Source: CALLPQ01 sp964392325 | GTDB taxonomy: Bacteria > Pseudomonadota > Alphaproteobacteria > Caulobacterales > Parvularculaceae | Assembly: GCA_964392325.1 (NCBI GenBank) | Contig: CAYMPJ010000003.1 | Coordinates: 124,001 to 188,000 of the forward strand | DNA: 64,000 nucleotides | Direction: 5' to 3' | Shown here: piece by piece, positions 27,929 through 36,968 of the stretch | How positions within the stretch are numbered: position 1 is the stretch's first letter | Layout: each line of letters begins with the position of its first letter | Program-made: the position numbers and the translations under genes | Notes under the pieces: model-generated | What the model saw: only the letters and a program-made list of their open reading frames with translations | Told to the model about the DNA's origin: nothing | Databases searched by the model: none

Positions 27929-28252
27929 ATGAAAGATTTAAACGATATCATGAAACAGGCTGCAGGCTTGCAATCTAAAATGCAAGAGATGCAGGAAAAA
28001 CTTGGCGGAATGGAAATTGAAGGTCAAGCTGGCGGCGGCCTTGTAAAGGTAACGATGAATGGAAAGGGCTATGCGAGTGCCGTTTCTATTGATCCCAGTT
28101 TGCTGAATGCTGAAGAGGGTGAGGTTTTGGAAGATTTATTGGCAGCGGCAATCAATGATGCAAAGGCCCGGCTAGAGACCAAGTCCCAAGAAGAGATGCA
28201 ATCTCTGACGGCTGGTCTTCCTTTGCCGACCGGTTTTAAAATGCCATTTTAA
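27929..28252 (+). CDS. YbaB/EbfC nucleoid-associated protein
   Basis: 107 residues; a small DNA-binding dimer. Typical segments are DIMKQAAGLQSKMQEMQEKL at the N-terminal helix and GLVKVTMNGKG plus IDPSLL in the sheet. It sits between dnaX and recR, the conserved context of this family, and may be co-transcribed with recR 37 bases downstream. The predicted role is nucleoid organisation or support of recombination repair. Confidence 0.95.
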   Translation: MKDLNDIMKQAAGLQSKMQEMQEKLGGMEIEGQAGGGLVKVTMNGKGYASAVSIDPSLLNAEEGEVLEDLLAAAINDAKARLETKSQEEMQSLTAGLPLPTGFKMPF

Positions 28253-28289
28253 AGCTACATAAAATATCTCATAACCATTGGAGCGCTTT

Positions 28290-28892
28290 GTGGCTGCAAC
28301 GATCGGACCTGAACTTCAGCGCCTTATTGATCTTATGGCAAAAATGCCGGGCCTTGGACCTCGCTCGGCAACGCGTGCATCTTTGTTTTTACTAAAAAAA
28401 CGCAGTGCCGTGATGGAGCCGCTGGCGCTCGCTTTGTCGGAGGCTGCGCAAAAAGTAAAGTCGTGTTCTCTATGTGGGAACTGGGACTCTATTGATCCGT
28501 GTGCGATCTGCTCTGACAAGGAGCGAAATTTGGATGTTTTATGTGTTGTTGAAGATGTGGCTGATTTATGGGCGCTAGAGCGTGCCGGTGCTCATCGCGG
28601 GCATTATCATGTTGTTGGCGGGCTATTGTCCCCCCTTGATGGTATCGGTCCAGACGATCTCAATATTGCTGGCCTTGTATCCCGTGCTCAAAGTCAAGAC
28701 GTGGTCGAAATCGTCCTCGCGCTCAGCGCTACTGTGGATGGCCAAACCACAGCGCATTATATTAGTGATCATCTCGAGCCGGTGGATGTGCGTGTTACGA
28801 GATTATCGCACGGGGTTCCGGTCGGCGGGGAACTTGATTATCTTGATGAAGGTACATTGTCTGCGGCCATGAAAAGCCGGCGCAGCATATAA
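28290..28892 (+). CDS. recR: Recombination protein RecR
   Basis: Works with RecF and RecO to load RecA at gaps. The 200 residues carry the helix-hairpin-helix (KMPGLGPRSATR), the zinc finger CSLCGNWDSIDPCAIC and a TOPRIM domain (VVEDVADLWALERAG, then LLSPLDGIGP). I use the GTG at 28290, with GGAG 6-7 bases upstream, rather than the TTG at 28278. Confidence 0.95.
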   Translation: MAATIGPELQRLIDLMAKMPGLGPRSATRASLFLLKKRSAVMEPLALALSEAAQKVKSCSLCGNWDSIDPCAICSDKERNLDVLCVVEDVADLWALERAGAHRGHYHVVGGLLSPLDGIGPDDLNIAGLVSRAQSQDVVEIVLALSATVDGQTTAHYISDHLEPVDVRVTRLSHGVPVGGELDYLDEGTLSAAMKSRRSI

Positions 28893-28932
28893 AGTTACTG
28901 AGTTTATAACGAAATCATACGAGTAAAGATTG

Positions 28933-30024
28933 ATGAGCGCCCCTTGGTTAGAAAATTGTTGGTATGTAGCGGCGCTCTCGCATCAGATTAATGCGCGCCA
29001 TCCAATAAGATTGATGATTGCGGGGAAGCCTATTGTTTTTGCCCGCTCTGCTGTCGATAAGTCGGTTTTTGCGTTAGCAGATCAGTGCCCCCATCGGGGA
29101 GCCCCGTTATCGCAAGGCCGGTTAGTCCATCAGGATGTAAAAACCCATATTGAGTGCCCTTATCACGGTTGGCAATTTTCCCCTGATGGTCAGTGTGCGC
29201 ATATACCGGCCCTTAGTGCAAAAGACCCTGCGTCAGGAGAGCATTCTGGAATAGCGACGCAAGTTTATCCGGTTAAGGAAGAAAAGGGATTGATATGGGT
29301 TTTTATTTATGATGAAAAGGCTCGGCGCGCAAACAGGCAATCACCGGAATTGATGCCCGCGATTTCTCTTCCTCAAACTGAAATACCCGGCGAATGGAAG
29401 CCTTCATCGCATACAGTTTTAGATATACAAGGCTCATTTATGGAGGCCGTGACCGGTCTTGTTGACCCGGCACATACGCCATATGTTCATAAACAGTGGT
29501 GGTGGCGAAGCGGGCGTCTTCCTCAGGAAAAAACTAAAAACTATCAAAAATTGCCATTCGGATTTCGTATTCCTTATCATCAACCCTCATCCAATAGCCG
29601 TATTTATTCATTTTTTGGCGGAGCGCCGAAAACGCAAATTGATTTTGTGATACCATCCCTTCGCGTGGAAACTGTTCAACTGGGAACTAAAAAAATTATC
29701 GGTCTTACAGCCATCACACCGGTAAAACCTGGCATAAACCGCATTTTTCATTTGCTATATTGGGACTTATGGCAATTAACAATGATGAGACCGATCGTGA
29801 ATGCGATGGCACTGAGTTTTTTGTCTCAAGATGCAAAAATTCTTCAAGCTCAAGCTATGAATCTAGGCGCAAAGTCAGACAAATCAATATTATTGGGCGA
29901 GCCAGATATGCCAGCGATATGGTTACACCAGTTAACTTCAGCATGGCAAAATCAAATCAAGGGGCCCTCGCCCGACGCCTTTAACAATCCTATCAAAACC
30001 AGTGACTTAAATTGGCGCACATAA
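28933..30024 (+). CDS. Rieske non-heme iron oxygenase, terminal oxygenase component
   Basis: 363 residues. The N-terminal Rieske domain binds a 2Fe-2S cluster through CPHRGAPLSQG and CPYHGWQF. The catalytic domain has the mononuclear iron ligands in DPAHTPYVH (D-x2-H-x4-H). The layout resembles VanA/PaO-type oxygenases that hydroxylate or demethylate aromatic or cyclic compounds; the substrate is unknown. The required reductase is not adjacent, so electrons must come from a protein encoded elsewhere. It follows recR after 40 bases and could be transcribed from the same promoter. Confidence 0.88.
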   Translation: MSAPWLENCWYVAALSHQINARHPIRLMIAGKPIVFARSAVDKSVFALADQCPHRGAPLSQGRLVHQDVKTHIECPYHGWQFSPDGQCAHIPALSAKDPASGEHSGIATQVYPVKEEKGLIWVFIYDEKARRANRQSPELMPAISLPQTEIPGEWKPSSHTVLDIQGSFMEAVTGLVDPAHTPYVHKQWWWRSGRLPQEKTKNYQKLPFGFRIPYHQPSSNSRIYSFFGGAPKTQIDFVIPSLRVETVQLGTKKIIGLTAITPVKPGINRIFHLLYWDLWQLTMMRPIVNAMALSFLSQDAKILQAQAMNLGAKSDKSILLGEPDMPAIWLHQLTSAWQNQIKGPSPDAFNNPIKTSDLNWRT

Positions 30025-30039
30025 ACGTTGCTTGCCTCT

Positions 30040-32607
30040 CTAGCGATCGGTTTGTCCGCTATTAGTATTGGTGGACATGTTAAATGTTAAAGGACGGATT
30101 GTTCGTTCATTATCCTGTTGCACTGCTGGAATTGCCGGTTTTGGCACGCCAAGCTTTGCCGAGGCAGGCTTACCCTGGTTTTGGTTTGTTTCAGGGTTTC
30201 TATTAACATTGGAGGCAGTCGGCGCTGCTGCTGGTTCGCTATCGTCCATAGAAAATACGATCGGCGTTATTGTGCTTTCCAGATCTTCATCTGAACTCTG
30301 AGCGGCCGGGTCACTAGGGGCGACTTCATTTTGGCTCGGATGCGGATTGTAATCATATCCGTTTTCATAAGACGCATAATTCTCGCTTGGCTGAGGTTCA
30401 TTGAAAGCAGCCGGCTCACTATGCGTGTCTTGTGTCACGTGCGCGCTCGTGGTGTCGCTTTGATGAGATGAGAAAGGCTTTGAATTATAGCTCTCTAGCA
30501 TGCCCGGTTGCAGCGGAGTTGAAATGCCTAGCGCATCCATCGAACTAGGCTCCGTTTGCGAGGGGGCTTGCGCGGATGATGGCTGCTCACGTGTATCTTG
30601 GTTATAGCGTTCTAATACTTCTATCAGGCTAGAGCGCTGTGATTGCAAATCAGATTCCATGCGATCTATGCGATTATTTAGGGTGTCGAATTTACCTGAA
30701 AGAGCGCGGTTTTCTTGACGAAAATCGCGCAGAGATCGTGTTTGTTCATTAAGAGACGCCTCGAGCTTTCGCAAAATACCATTATTCATGTCGCGCTCTT
30801 TTATATACTGCTCATTCATCAGATTAACGGGCGCAGGGTCTGGGGCAGCGAGTTCGCGTTCTTGTTGTTCTTTGGCTGCTTGTTGAAGTTGGGCCAGCTG
30901 GTTTTTAAGTTCTGTCGTATCATTGGTCAACTTGGTGAGCTGAGGCGTTGGCGTGTCAATTGTCTCGAGCCTGCGCAGAACCCGATTGAAATTCATTTCT
31001 GCGGCGCGGCTTTGGTCAATAAATTTTTTGTCAAGTTCAAGCAATTTTGACTTGAGTTCTTTTGTATTCATATTTTCTACCTGGGAAATTTTTTCAGCAG
31101 TCATTTTTTCTGTTTGTGATAGATTCGTTTGCATCGTTGTTTGCATGTTATTGGCAAAGAGCGAAAATTTCGTTTCCATTTTACGATCTATATTCGTTTG
31201 AAGCGCATCTGTCTCGTTTCTAATGGTCGATAACTCATTTTTTGTACCGGTACTATGGTCGGAGAATTGTTTTTGAAGTTCATTAATCGCTTGTGAACTT
31301 TCACTCTGTTTGGCTTCAAGGGAGTTGAGACTTTGAACAATTTCTGCAGGCAGTTCTGGTTCAGGTGTTTGCGGCAAATTTACATCCATAAAGGGTTGAG
31401 GCTGAAAGCTAACATTGTCTTTTTCGAAAAGACTCTCATTGGAAGCGGCGACATCAATTTCTGGTTCGGTTATGGTTAACGGGTCAGACATCTGAAAAAA
31501 CGGGTCAGAATCTGTTTCTTCCGTCGCCTCTTGAATAACCGTTTCTGTTATTTCTTCGTATTCTGGCTCATCAGGGATTTCGGGTGTGTTTTCTGAAACG
31601 AACGTAGATGCGCCTTCCTCTAAAGGCTCGGGCTCGACATCTATAATTTCATGATTTTCGGGTGCATCTTCATTAAACTCATTATGATCTGGGTCTACAA
31701 ACTCTGACTCAACAAAAAGAGCATCGTCATCTTTAAGGTTTGAGTTACGGTTGCTGGAGAAAAGGCGGGATAAAAATCCGGTTTTCTGTGCGTCTTCATC
31801 CTGCGTGAATTCGTTCTCATTTTCTCCATCATGATCTGATATATCGATGGACATAGCATCTTGCAGAGACCCGGTTTCCAGATTTGCGTCCATATCTGGA
31901 TCGATCGGGTCAGTATCAAGGAGCCCTGATTTTTCATTCAACTCAGCTGGACCATAGTCGTCTGTATCATCGAAACTGTAGGATTCATCATCGCGCGCAT
32001 GGAATAGATCAGTTTCCTCCCTATCGCGGGCTGAGACAACATCTTTCAGACGCCGGGTTAAAATCCAACCGAAGAGCAATATGGCGAGGAGGCAGATTAC
32101 AGCAAAGATAATCCATGTCGTGGCCTGAGATAGATTGAGCAGTGGCGGAATATCGGGTCCCTGGTATTTTTGTCCATAAGGGGGAACAATCTCGGCCGGG
32201 GCCTCTTCAATGATGGGGGCGATTTCTGGTTCCGCTTGAATGGTAACGGGTTCATTGATTTGTTCGTCTTCAATGATTTCTTCAATGGTGATTGGTTCAG
32301 CGGTCTGATTTTGTTTTGCTCTATCCGCTTCGATAACAATGTCTTTTAGCCTTGGCGTGCGTAATCCTGTGGTTTCAGTTATTATGCCGTTGTCTACAGG
32401 TGTGCTTTGCGATGAGTTAGATGTGCTATTTGTCTGCAAGGCTCTTTCCAGAGAGGTGATTTCCTCAACAACCTCTTCTGCTTGCTGCGCGGCAATACTA
32501 TGCTGGGCGGGGCACAGTGCCATCACGCCGGCGATCAAGGCAATCTGGACGGTGTTGATTTTTACAACCGTTTTTCCTGTAAATATATTAGCCCAAAATT
32601 TTCTCAT
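30040..32607 (-). CDS. Large single-pass membrane protein with acidic region and coiled coil, unrecognised
   Basis: About 855 residues. Order: signal-like N-terminus (hydrophobic residues about 19-33), a Pro/Glu-rich stretch, a transmembrane helix at about 163-184 followed by RRLKD, a very acidic low-complexity region to about 430, a long coiled-coil part (about 440-660; heptad-rich, many Gln/Asn/Leu) and a disordered Ser/Pro/Gln-rich tail. I recognise no enzymatic domain. The topology would place the acidic and coiled-coil parts in the cytoplasm if the helix stops transfer, giving a scaffold-like protein. I use the ATG at 32607, with GGTGG upstream, over the ATG at 32655, which has no ribosome site. 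Confidence 0.75.
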   Translation of the reverse strand: MRKFWANIFTGKTVVKINTVQIALIAGVMALCPAQHSIAAQQAEEVVEEITSLERALQTNSTSNSSQSTPVDNGIITETTGLRTPRLKDIVIEADRAKQNQTAEPITIEEIIEDEQINEPVTIQAEPEIAPIIEEAPAEIVPPYGQKYQGPDIPPLLNLSQATTWIIFAVICLLAILLFGWILTRRLKDVVSARDREETDLFHARDDESYSFDDTDDYGPAELNEKSGLLDTDPIDPDMDANLETGSLQDAMSIDISDHDGENENEFTQDEDAQKTGFLSRLFSSNRNSNLKDDDALFVESEFVDPDHNEFNEDAPENHEIIDVEPEPLEEGASTFVSENTPEIPDEPEYEEITETVIQEATEETDSDPFFQMSDPLTITEPEIDVAASNESLFEKDNVSFQPQPFMDVNLPQTPEPELPAEIVQSLNSLEAKQSESSQAINELQKQFSDHSTGTKNELSTIRNETDALQTNIDRKMETKFSLFANNMQTTMQTNLSQTEKMTAEKISQVENMNTKELKSKLLELDKKFIDQSRAAEMNFNRVLRRLETIDTPTPQLTKLTNDTTELKNQLAQLQQAAKEQQERELAAPDPAPVNLMNEQYIKERDMNNGILRKLEASLNEQTRSLRDFRQENRALSGKFDTLNNRIDRMESDLQSQRSSLIEVLERYNQDTREQPSSAQAPSQTEPSSMDALGISTPLQPGMLESYNSKPFSSHQSDTTSAHVTQDTHSEPAAFNEPQPSENYASYENGYDYNPHPSQNEVAPSDPAAQSSDEDLESTITPIVFSMDDSEPAAAPTASNVNRNPETNQNQGKPASAKLGVPKPAIPAVQQDNERTIRPLTFNMSTNTNSGQTDR

Positions 32608-32796
32608 TTTTTCCACCTTTAACGCGCAAGCGTCCCACTGCGAGTCATTTTCCATAATTTTTCAATATGTTAAGTAAGGAAAAGTCTCATAGAGAGACTA
32701 TTACAAAATACACATCGTCGAAAGTCCAGGATATTACCTATTCAAAGCGGATTTTCAGCCTTGACGGAAAACCCCATCGTGCATAATTCAAGATGT

Positions 32797-33315
32797 ATGC
32801 CGATAAGACAAATATTAACCGCGCCTAACCCCATTTTGCGTCAAGTATCCAAGCCTGTAGATCAGGTTGATGATGAGCTGCGTGCGCTGATGGATGATAT
32901 GCTGGAGACTATGTATGACGCCCCCGGAATTGGGTTAGCGGCGATACAGGTAGGGGTCCCTGTTCGTGTAATTGTCATGGATCTCGCTGGCGAAGGAGAA
33001 GAACCGGCTCCGCGCCATTATGTAAATCCCGAAATCACGAATCCTGCAGAAGAAACAAGTGTTTACGAAGAGGGTTGCCTGTCTGTGCCTGATATATACG
33101 AGGCTGTGGACCGGCCAGAAACATGCACAATTACCTATCTGGATTACGATGGGAAAGAATGTAGCGTTGAGGCAACAGGTATGCTCGCGACTTGCATTCA
33201 GCATGAGATGGATCATCTGGAGGGCGTTTTATTCATCGATCACCTCTCTCGCCTAAAGCGGGAACGCATCTTAAAACGCCTTAAAAAAGAACAGAAATTC
33301 TCGGCGTCTGCCTGA
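32797..33315 (+). CDS. def: Peptide deformylase
   Basis: Removes the formyl group from new proteins. The three motifs are complete: GIGLAAIQVG, EGCLSVP with metal ligand Cys94, and QHEMDHLEG with His136, Glu137 and His140. 172 residues from the ATG at 32797; upstream in-frame starts add an unrelated 12 residues. It is followed 119 bases later by fmt, which adds the formyl group, the classic pair. Confidence 0.96.
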   Translation: MPIRQILTAPNPILRQVSKPVDQVDDELRALMDDMLETMYDAPGIGLAAIQVGVPVRVIVMDLAGEGEEPAPRHYVNPEITNPAEETSVYEEGCLSVPDIYEAVDRPETCTITYLDYDGKECSVEATGMLATCIQHEMDHLEGVLFIDHLSRLKRERILKRLKKEQKFSASA

Positions 33316-33434
33316 TTTAAGAGAGCGTTCATTATCGGGGTGATCGTTAAATTGGGTTGGTGGGTTTTGTACTGGCTTTCATTTTATTGTGCGGTGATGC
33401 ACATAAAACACGTCATAAATAGGGAAGTAATACC

Positions 33435-34397
33435 ATGCGTATCGCCTTTATGGGGACGCCAGAGTTTTCAGTGCCAATCTTGAGTGCCTTGATTGCTGAT
33501 GGCCATACCGTTGCGGCTGTCTATACCCAGCCGCCGCGCCCGGCTGGACGTGGTAAAAAACTGCGGCCCTCGCCTATCCACCAGATAAGTGATGAGTATG
33601 GCCTGGAGGTGCGCACCCCTGTGAACTTTAAGGCCAGTGAGGATATTACCGCTTTTGCGGAGCTGGGGCTGGATGTTGCTATTGTTGTCGCTTATGGCCT
33701 TATTTTGCCCAAGGCCATACTTGATGCGCCCCGGTATGGCTGTCTTAATATCCATGCCTCCTTGCTACCGCGCTGGCGCGGCGCAGCGCCAATTCACAGG
33801 GCGATAATGGCTGGAGATCATGAGACCGGTGTGCAGCTGATGCAGATGGAGACCGGTCTTGATACAGGTGCGGTATTACTTTCGGAAAATACGGCTATAC
33901 AATCGCACGATAGCTGTGGCTCGCTTCATGACCGTCTCTCCCACATTGGGGCTGAGATGATGCCACGGGCATTAGCCGCCCTTGGGCGGGACTCTCTTGT
34001 CGCCACTCCCCAATCTGACGAGGGTATTACCTACGCGAACAAGATTAGTGCGGATGAGGCCCAATTCGATTGGTCACGTCCGGCCCGGGAACTTGATTGG
34101 CATATTAGAGGGCTCTCCCCCTTTCCCGGTGCGTGGTTTTTAGCGCCAGATCCAGCCGGTGGGCCTCCCGTGCGCATCAAGGCTTTAATGAGTACCCTAA
34201 AAAATGAATCCCACGATCAGCGATCAGGTACGATCCTGTCCAGGGATATTTCTCTAGATATTGCTTGTGGCGGGAATGCTGAAAGTCGGCGCGAAATCCT
34301 ATCTATCACAAAATTACAACGCCCGGGTAGGGCCCCGCAAAGTGCCGAAGAGTTTTTACGCGGCTATCATTTCGAAAATGGAATGACGCTTTTATAG
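33435..34397 (+). CDS. fmt: Methionyl-tRNA formyltransferase
   Basis: Formylates initiator Met-tRNA using 10-formyl-tetrahydrofolate. 320 residues with the N-terminal GART domain (FMGTPEFSVPIL, then the catalytic NIHASLLPRWRGAAPI and the ETGVQLMQMETGLDTG segment) and the C-terminal OB-like domain. AGGGAAG precedes the ATG. It forms a def-fmt pair; truA would normally follow, but lepB is inserted on the opposite strand. Confidence 0.96.
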   Translation: MRIAFMGTPEFSVPILSALIADGHTVAAVYTQPPRPAGRGKKLRPSPIHQISDEYGLEVRTPVNFKASEDITAFAELGLDVAIVVAYGLILPKAILDAPRYGCLNIHASLLPRWRGAAPIHRAIMAGDHETGVQLMQMETGLDTGAVLLSENTAIQSHDSCGSLHDRLSHIGAEMMPRALAALGRDSLVATPQSDEGITYANKISADEAQFDWSRPARELDWHIRGLSPFPGAWFLAPDPAGGPPVRIKALMSTLKNESHDQRSGTILSRDISLDIACGGNAESRREILSITKLQRPGRAPQSAEEFLRGYHFENGMTLL

Positions 34398-34423
34398 CAA
34401 TGGCTTTGGGGGTGTTTTAAGGC

Positions 34424-35260
34424 CTAATTAATGGCTTTAAAGAGGCCCCGTTTTGCACATCGCAAGCCCTCTGCCTTTTTACAGCGATATGTTGAAAACA
34501 ATATGCGATCGGCGCGCCCAAGCAGGTTTTCAATGGGGAGATATCCCACGCCGCGTTCTAAATAACGACTATCAATGGAATTATCCCGATTATCACCCAT
34601 CACAAAGATGTGGCCCTCTGGCACCTCGAAAATGGGCGTGTTATCGGCAAAATCGCCATCGGATTGTTCGAATATCTCGTAGGATTTTCCATCGTCCAGT
34701 TTTTCTTCATAGTGGGTGACGTTAAGTACACCGCCCCGATAGCTACGATAATCGAAATTGGCAATCTTTGTGCGCGAGACATTTATCCCGTTCACGAACA
34801 GGCTGCCACCGCGATATTGTACGGTGTCACCGGCCAGGCCGACGACACGTTTGATGAAGATTTTATTGTCCTGCAACGGGTTCTTAAAAGTGACAACCTC
34901 ACCGCGTTTGGGGGTGCGCCCAAAAATGCGTCCGTTTTGCCCTGGAAATTTCGGAGCGAGGGAAAAGGGCACGGTATGGCGGCTATATCCATAGACAAAT
35001 TTATTGACGACAATGCGGTCGCCAACCTCAAGGGCGGGCTGCATGCTCTCGCTAGGTATGTAATTCATGCCGAAAAAGAGCAGTCTAAAGGTAAACACCA
35101 CCCCCAAAACACCAAGAAAGAAAGGCAATTCGGATTTAACATTGTCGAGAAATTTTTGACCCGTTGAGTGGGGGCCGCTAGCCGAAACATCGCTCTGGGG
35201 ATCATGATCGGAGGTGGCCTTAGGTTTAGCCGTCTGCGGTTTGTCCATCTGGCTGGTCAT
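34424..35260 (-). CDS. lepB: Signal peptidase I
   Basis: Inner-membrane protease that cuts signal peptides from exported proteins. 278 residues: a polar N-terminal tail of 45 residues, one membrane anchor (about 46-64), then the catalytic domain with Ser72 in PSESM and Lys137 in IKRVVGLAGD, and the MGDNRDNSIDSR box. The single anchor and the longer tail are usual for alphaproteobacteria. It is convergent with fmt (26 bases) and divergent from truA (60 bases). Confidence 0.95.
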   Translation of the reverse strand: MTSQMDKPQTAKPKATSDHDPQSDVSASGPHSTGQKFLDNVKSELPFFLGVLGVVFTFRLLFFGMNYIPSESMQPALEVGDRIVVNKFVYGYSRHTVPFSLAPKFPGQNGRIFGRTPKRGEVVTFKNPLQDNKIFIKRVVGLAGDTVQYRGGSLFVNGINVSRTKIANFDYRSYRGGVLNVTHYEEKLDDGKSYEIFEQSDGDFADNTPIFEVPEGHIFVMGDNRDNSIDSRYLERGVGYLPIENLLGRADRILFSTYRCKKAEGLRCAKRGLFKAIN

Positions 35261-35320
35261 AATCGTGAATTTCCCTTAACTAGCTGTGCCTACCTTTTAG
35301 TAAATAAGATAAGCCGGTAA

Positions 35321-36064
35321 ATGCAAAGATACAAACTTCTAATCGAATTTGATGGCACGGACTACGCTGGCTGGCAACGGCAAAAAAATGCGCCTTCCAT
35401 TCAAGAGGCGCTCGAAAGCGCGGTGAAGGCGTTTTGCGGCGAACAGCAAGATGTTTGCGGTGCAGGGCGCACCGATGCCGGGGTTCATGGCATTGCCATG
35501 GCCGCCCATGTGGATATCGCCAAACAGACAACTGCTTTTCGGGTGCAACAAGCAATCAATTTCCATTTGGGCAAGCAGCCGATCAGTGTGGTTGGAACTG
35601 AAGCGATTGAGCCGGACTTTCATGCCCGCTTTTCATGTATGCGGCGCTCCTATCGCTATCGTATTATTAACCGTCGCCCGCCCTTAACGTTGGACCGGGG
35701 GAAGGCATGGCGGATTGTGCCGGACCTTGATGCTGAAGCAATGGCGGGGGCTACGCAAATCTTGGTCGGCAAGCACGATTTTACCACCTTTCGCGCGACT
35801 ATGTGTCAGGCCGCCTCACCGATCAAAACAATTGATAAAATCAGTGTACAGTGTAATCAGCAGGAAATTACGGTGGATTGCACTGCGCCGTCCTTTTTGC
35901 ACAATCAAGTGCGCTCAATCGTTGGGGCTTTGGTTGCTGTGGGACAGAAAAAATGGAGCCAGACAGATTTACAAGCAGCACTGGATGCAAAAGACAGAAC
36001 CAAAGCCGCGCAAGTGGCTCCGGCCTGCGGCTTGTATTTTTTATCGGCAGATTATGGTCCGTAA
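35321..36064 (+). CDS. truA: tRNA pseudouridine synthase A
   Basis: Makes pseudouridine at positions 38-40 of the tRNA anticodon arm. 247 residues with the opening FDGTDYAGWQRQ and the catalytic Asp52 in GAGRTDAGVHG. The later SFLHNQVRSIVGALVAVG segment is typical. Its end overlaps the convergent methyltransferase gene by 13 bases. Confidence 0.96.
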   Translation: MQRYKLLIEFDGTDYAGWQRQKNAPSIQEALESAVKAFCGEQQDVCGAGRTDAGVHGIAMAAHVDIAKQTTAFRVQQAINFHLGKQPISVVGTEAIEPDFHARFSCMRRSYRYRIINRRPPLTLDRGKAWRIVPDLDAEAMAGATQILVGKHDFTTFRATMCQAASPIKTIDKISVQCNQQEITVDCTAPSFLHNQVRSIVGALVAVGQKKWSQTDLQAALDAKDRTKAAQVAPACGLYFLSADYGP

Positions 36065-36867
36065 AAGCGCTGATCCTTTGATTTTTCAGCCGCTTGCCTT
36101 TTGTGTCGATATGGTGTCGCCGGCCTTACCCCCGGTAAAAATGCGCCCGATAGTTTAGGGCGTATCACATTAAGGGCGCGTTGCGGTTTACCGGTGGCGG
36201 GAAGGGCCAGTGATTTTTTTGCTTCCACAATCAAGATGCCACAAAAACCCGGCCATAATTTCCTGCCGATATTTTCTATTTTTGCGCTATAGCGCAGATT
36301 CAATCGCCAATTGAAGGGGGGGTAATGCAAAGCCCTTTTAACATGGATCGGGGTGAATAGAGAGCGCTCCAGAAGACGATTTAATTGTACGCGCAGCCAT
36401 GGCCTCCCCGCAGCAAGGGGCGTTGTGTCATATCCGGCCCAAAGCCCGCGCCGTTGAGCGGCGACAATAATCAATTGTCCATCATCGGCAAGGACGCGCC
36501 ATACCTCCCGAAGCAGCCGTGTTGAATCACGCACTTCTTCCAGCCCATGTATGATGATGATTTTATCCATCGATCGATCCGGAAGTGGCCAAAACCCTTC
36601 ATGGACAAGGCAGGCACGATTGCTTTGTTCGCGTCCCGTCGCAGGGTGCGGCCAACGCATAACCCCTTGTGCATCCGGGGCAAGGGCGATGACACGTCTG
36701 GCGGTGGGAAATAAATCTAGCCACGGGGTGGTGTACCCAAAACCGGCAATGCTTTGCTCTGCACCCTCTCCGCAGATCTGGTTTAGATTTTCCGCAATTG
36801 TATCTCGAGCCAGTTTGCCAAGGGGGGCTTCATAAAAATGATGAAGATCGAGAATATCGGTGCGCAT
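36052..36867 (-). CDS. SAM-dependent methyltransferase, YafS-like
   Basis: 271 residues with a class I methyltransferase fold, somewhat degenerate: the glycine motif reads AGFGYTTPWLD, followed by an acidic region, the central strand MDKIIIIHGLEEV and the post-motif helix REVWRVLADDGQLIIV. It is divergent from gloB by 101 bases, the arrangement that E. coli yafS has with gloB, which supports the family. The target is unknown. The last 20 residues are basic (HKRQAAEKSKDQRF). Confidence 0.8.
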   Translation of the reverse strand: MRTDILDLHHFYEAPLGKLARDTIAENLNQICGEGAEQSIAGFGYTTPWLDLFPTARRVIALAPDAQGVMRWPHPATGREQSNRACLVHEGFWPLPDRSMDKIIIIHGLEEVRDSTRLLREVWRVLADDGQLIIVAAQRRGLWAGYDTTPLAAGRPWLRVQLNRLLERSLFTPIHVKRALHYPPFNWRLNLRYSAKIENIGRKLWPGFCGILIVEAKKSLALPATGKPQRALNVIRPKLSGAFLPGVRPATPYRHKRQAAEKSKDQRFYGP

Positions 36868-36968
36868 AAGATAGGAGTATAAAACAATCTGGCAAAAGCG
36901 CTACACTAAGATCGATTTTCACGTTAAGATAAATATCTGTGCAAAATAGGCGTTTAGGAGCCGTGTGA

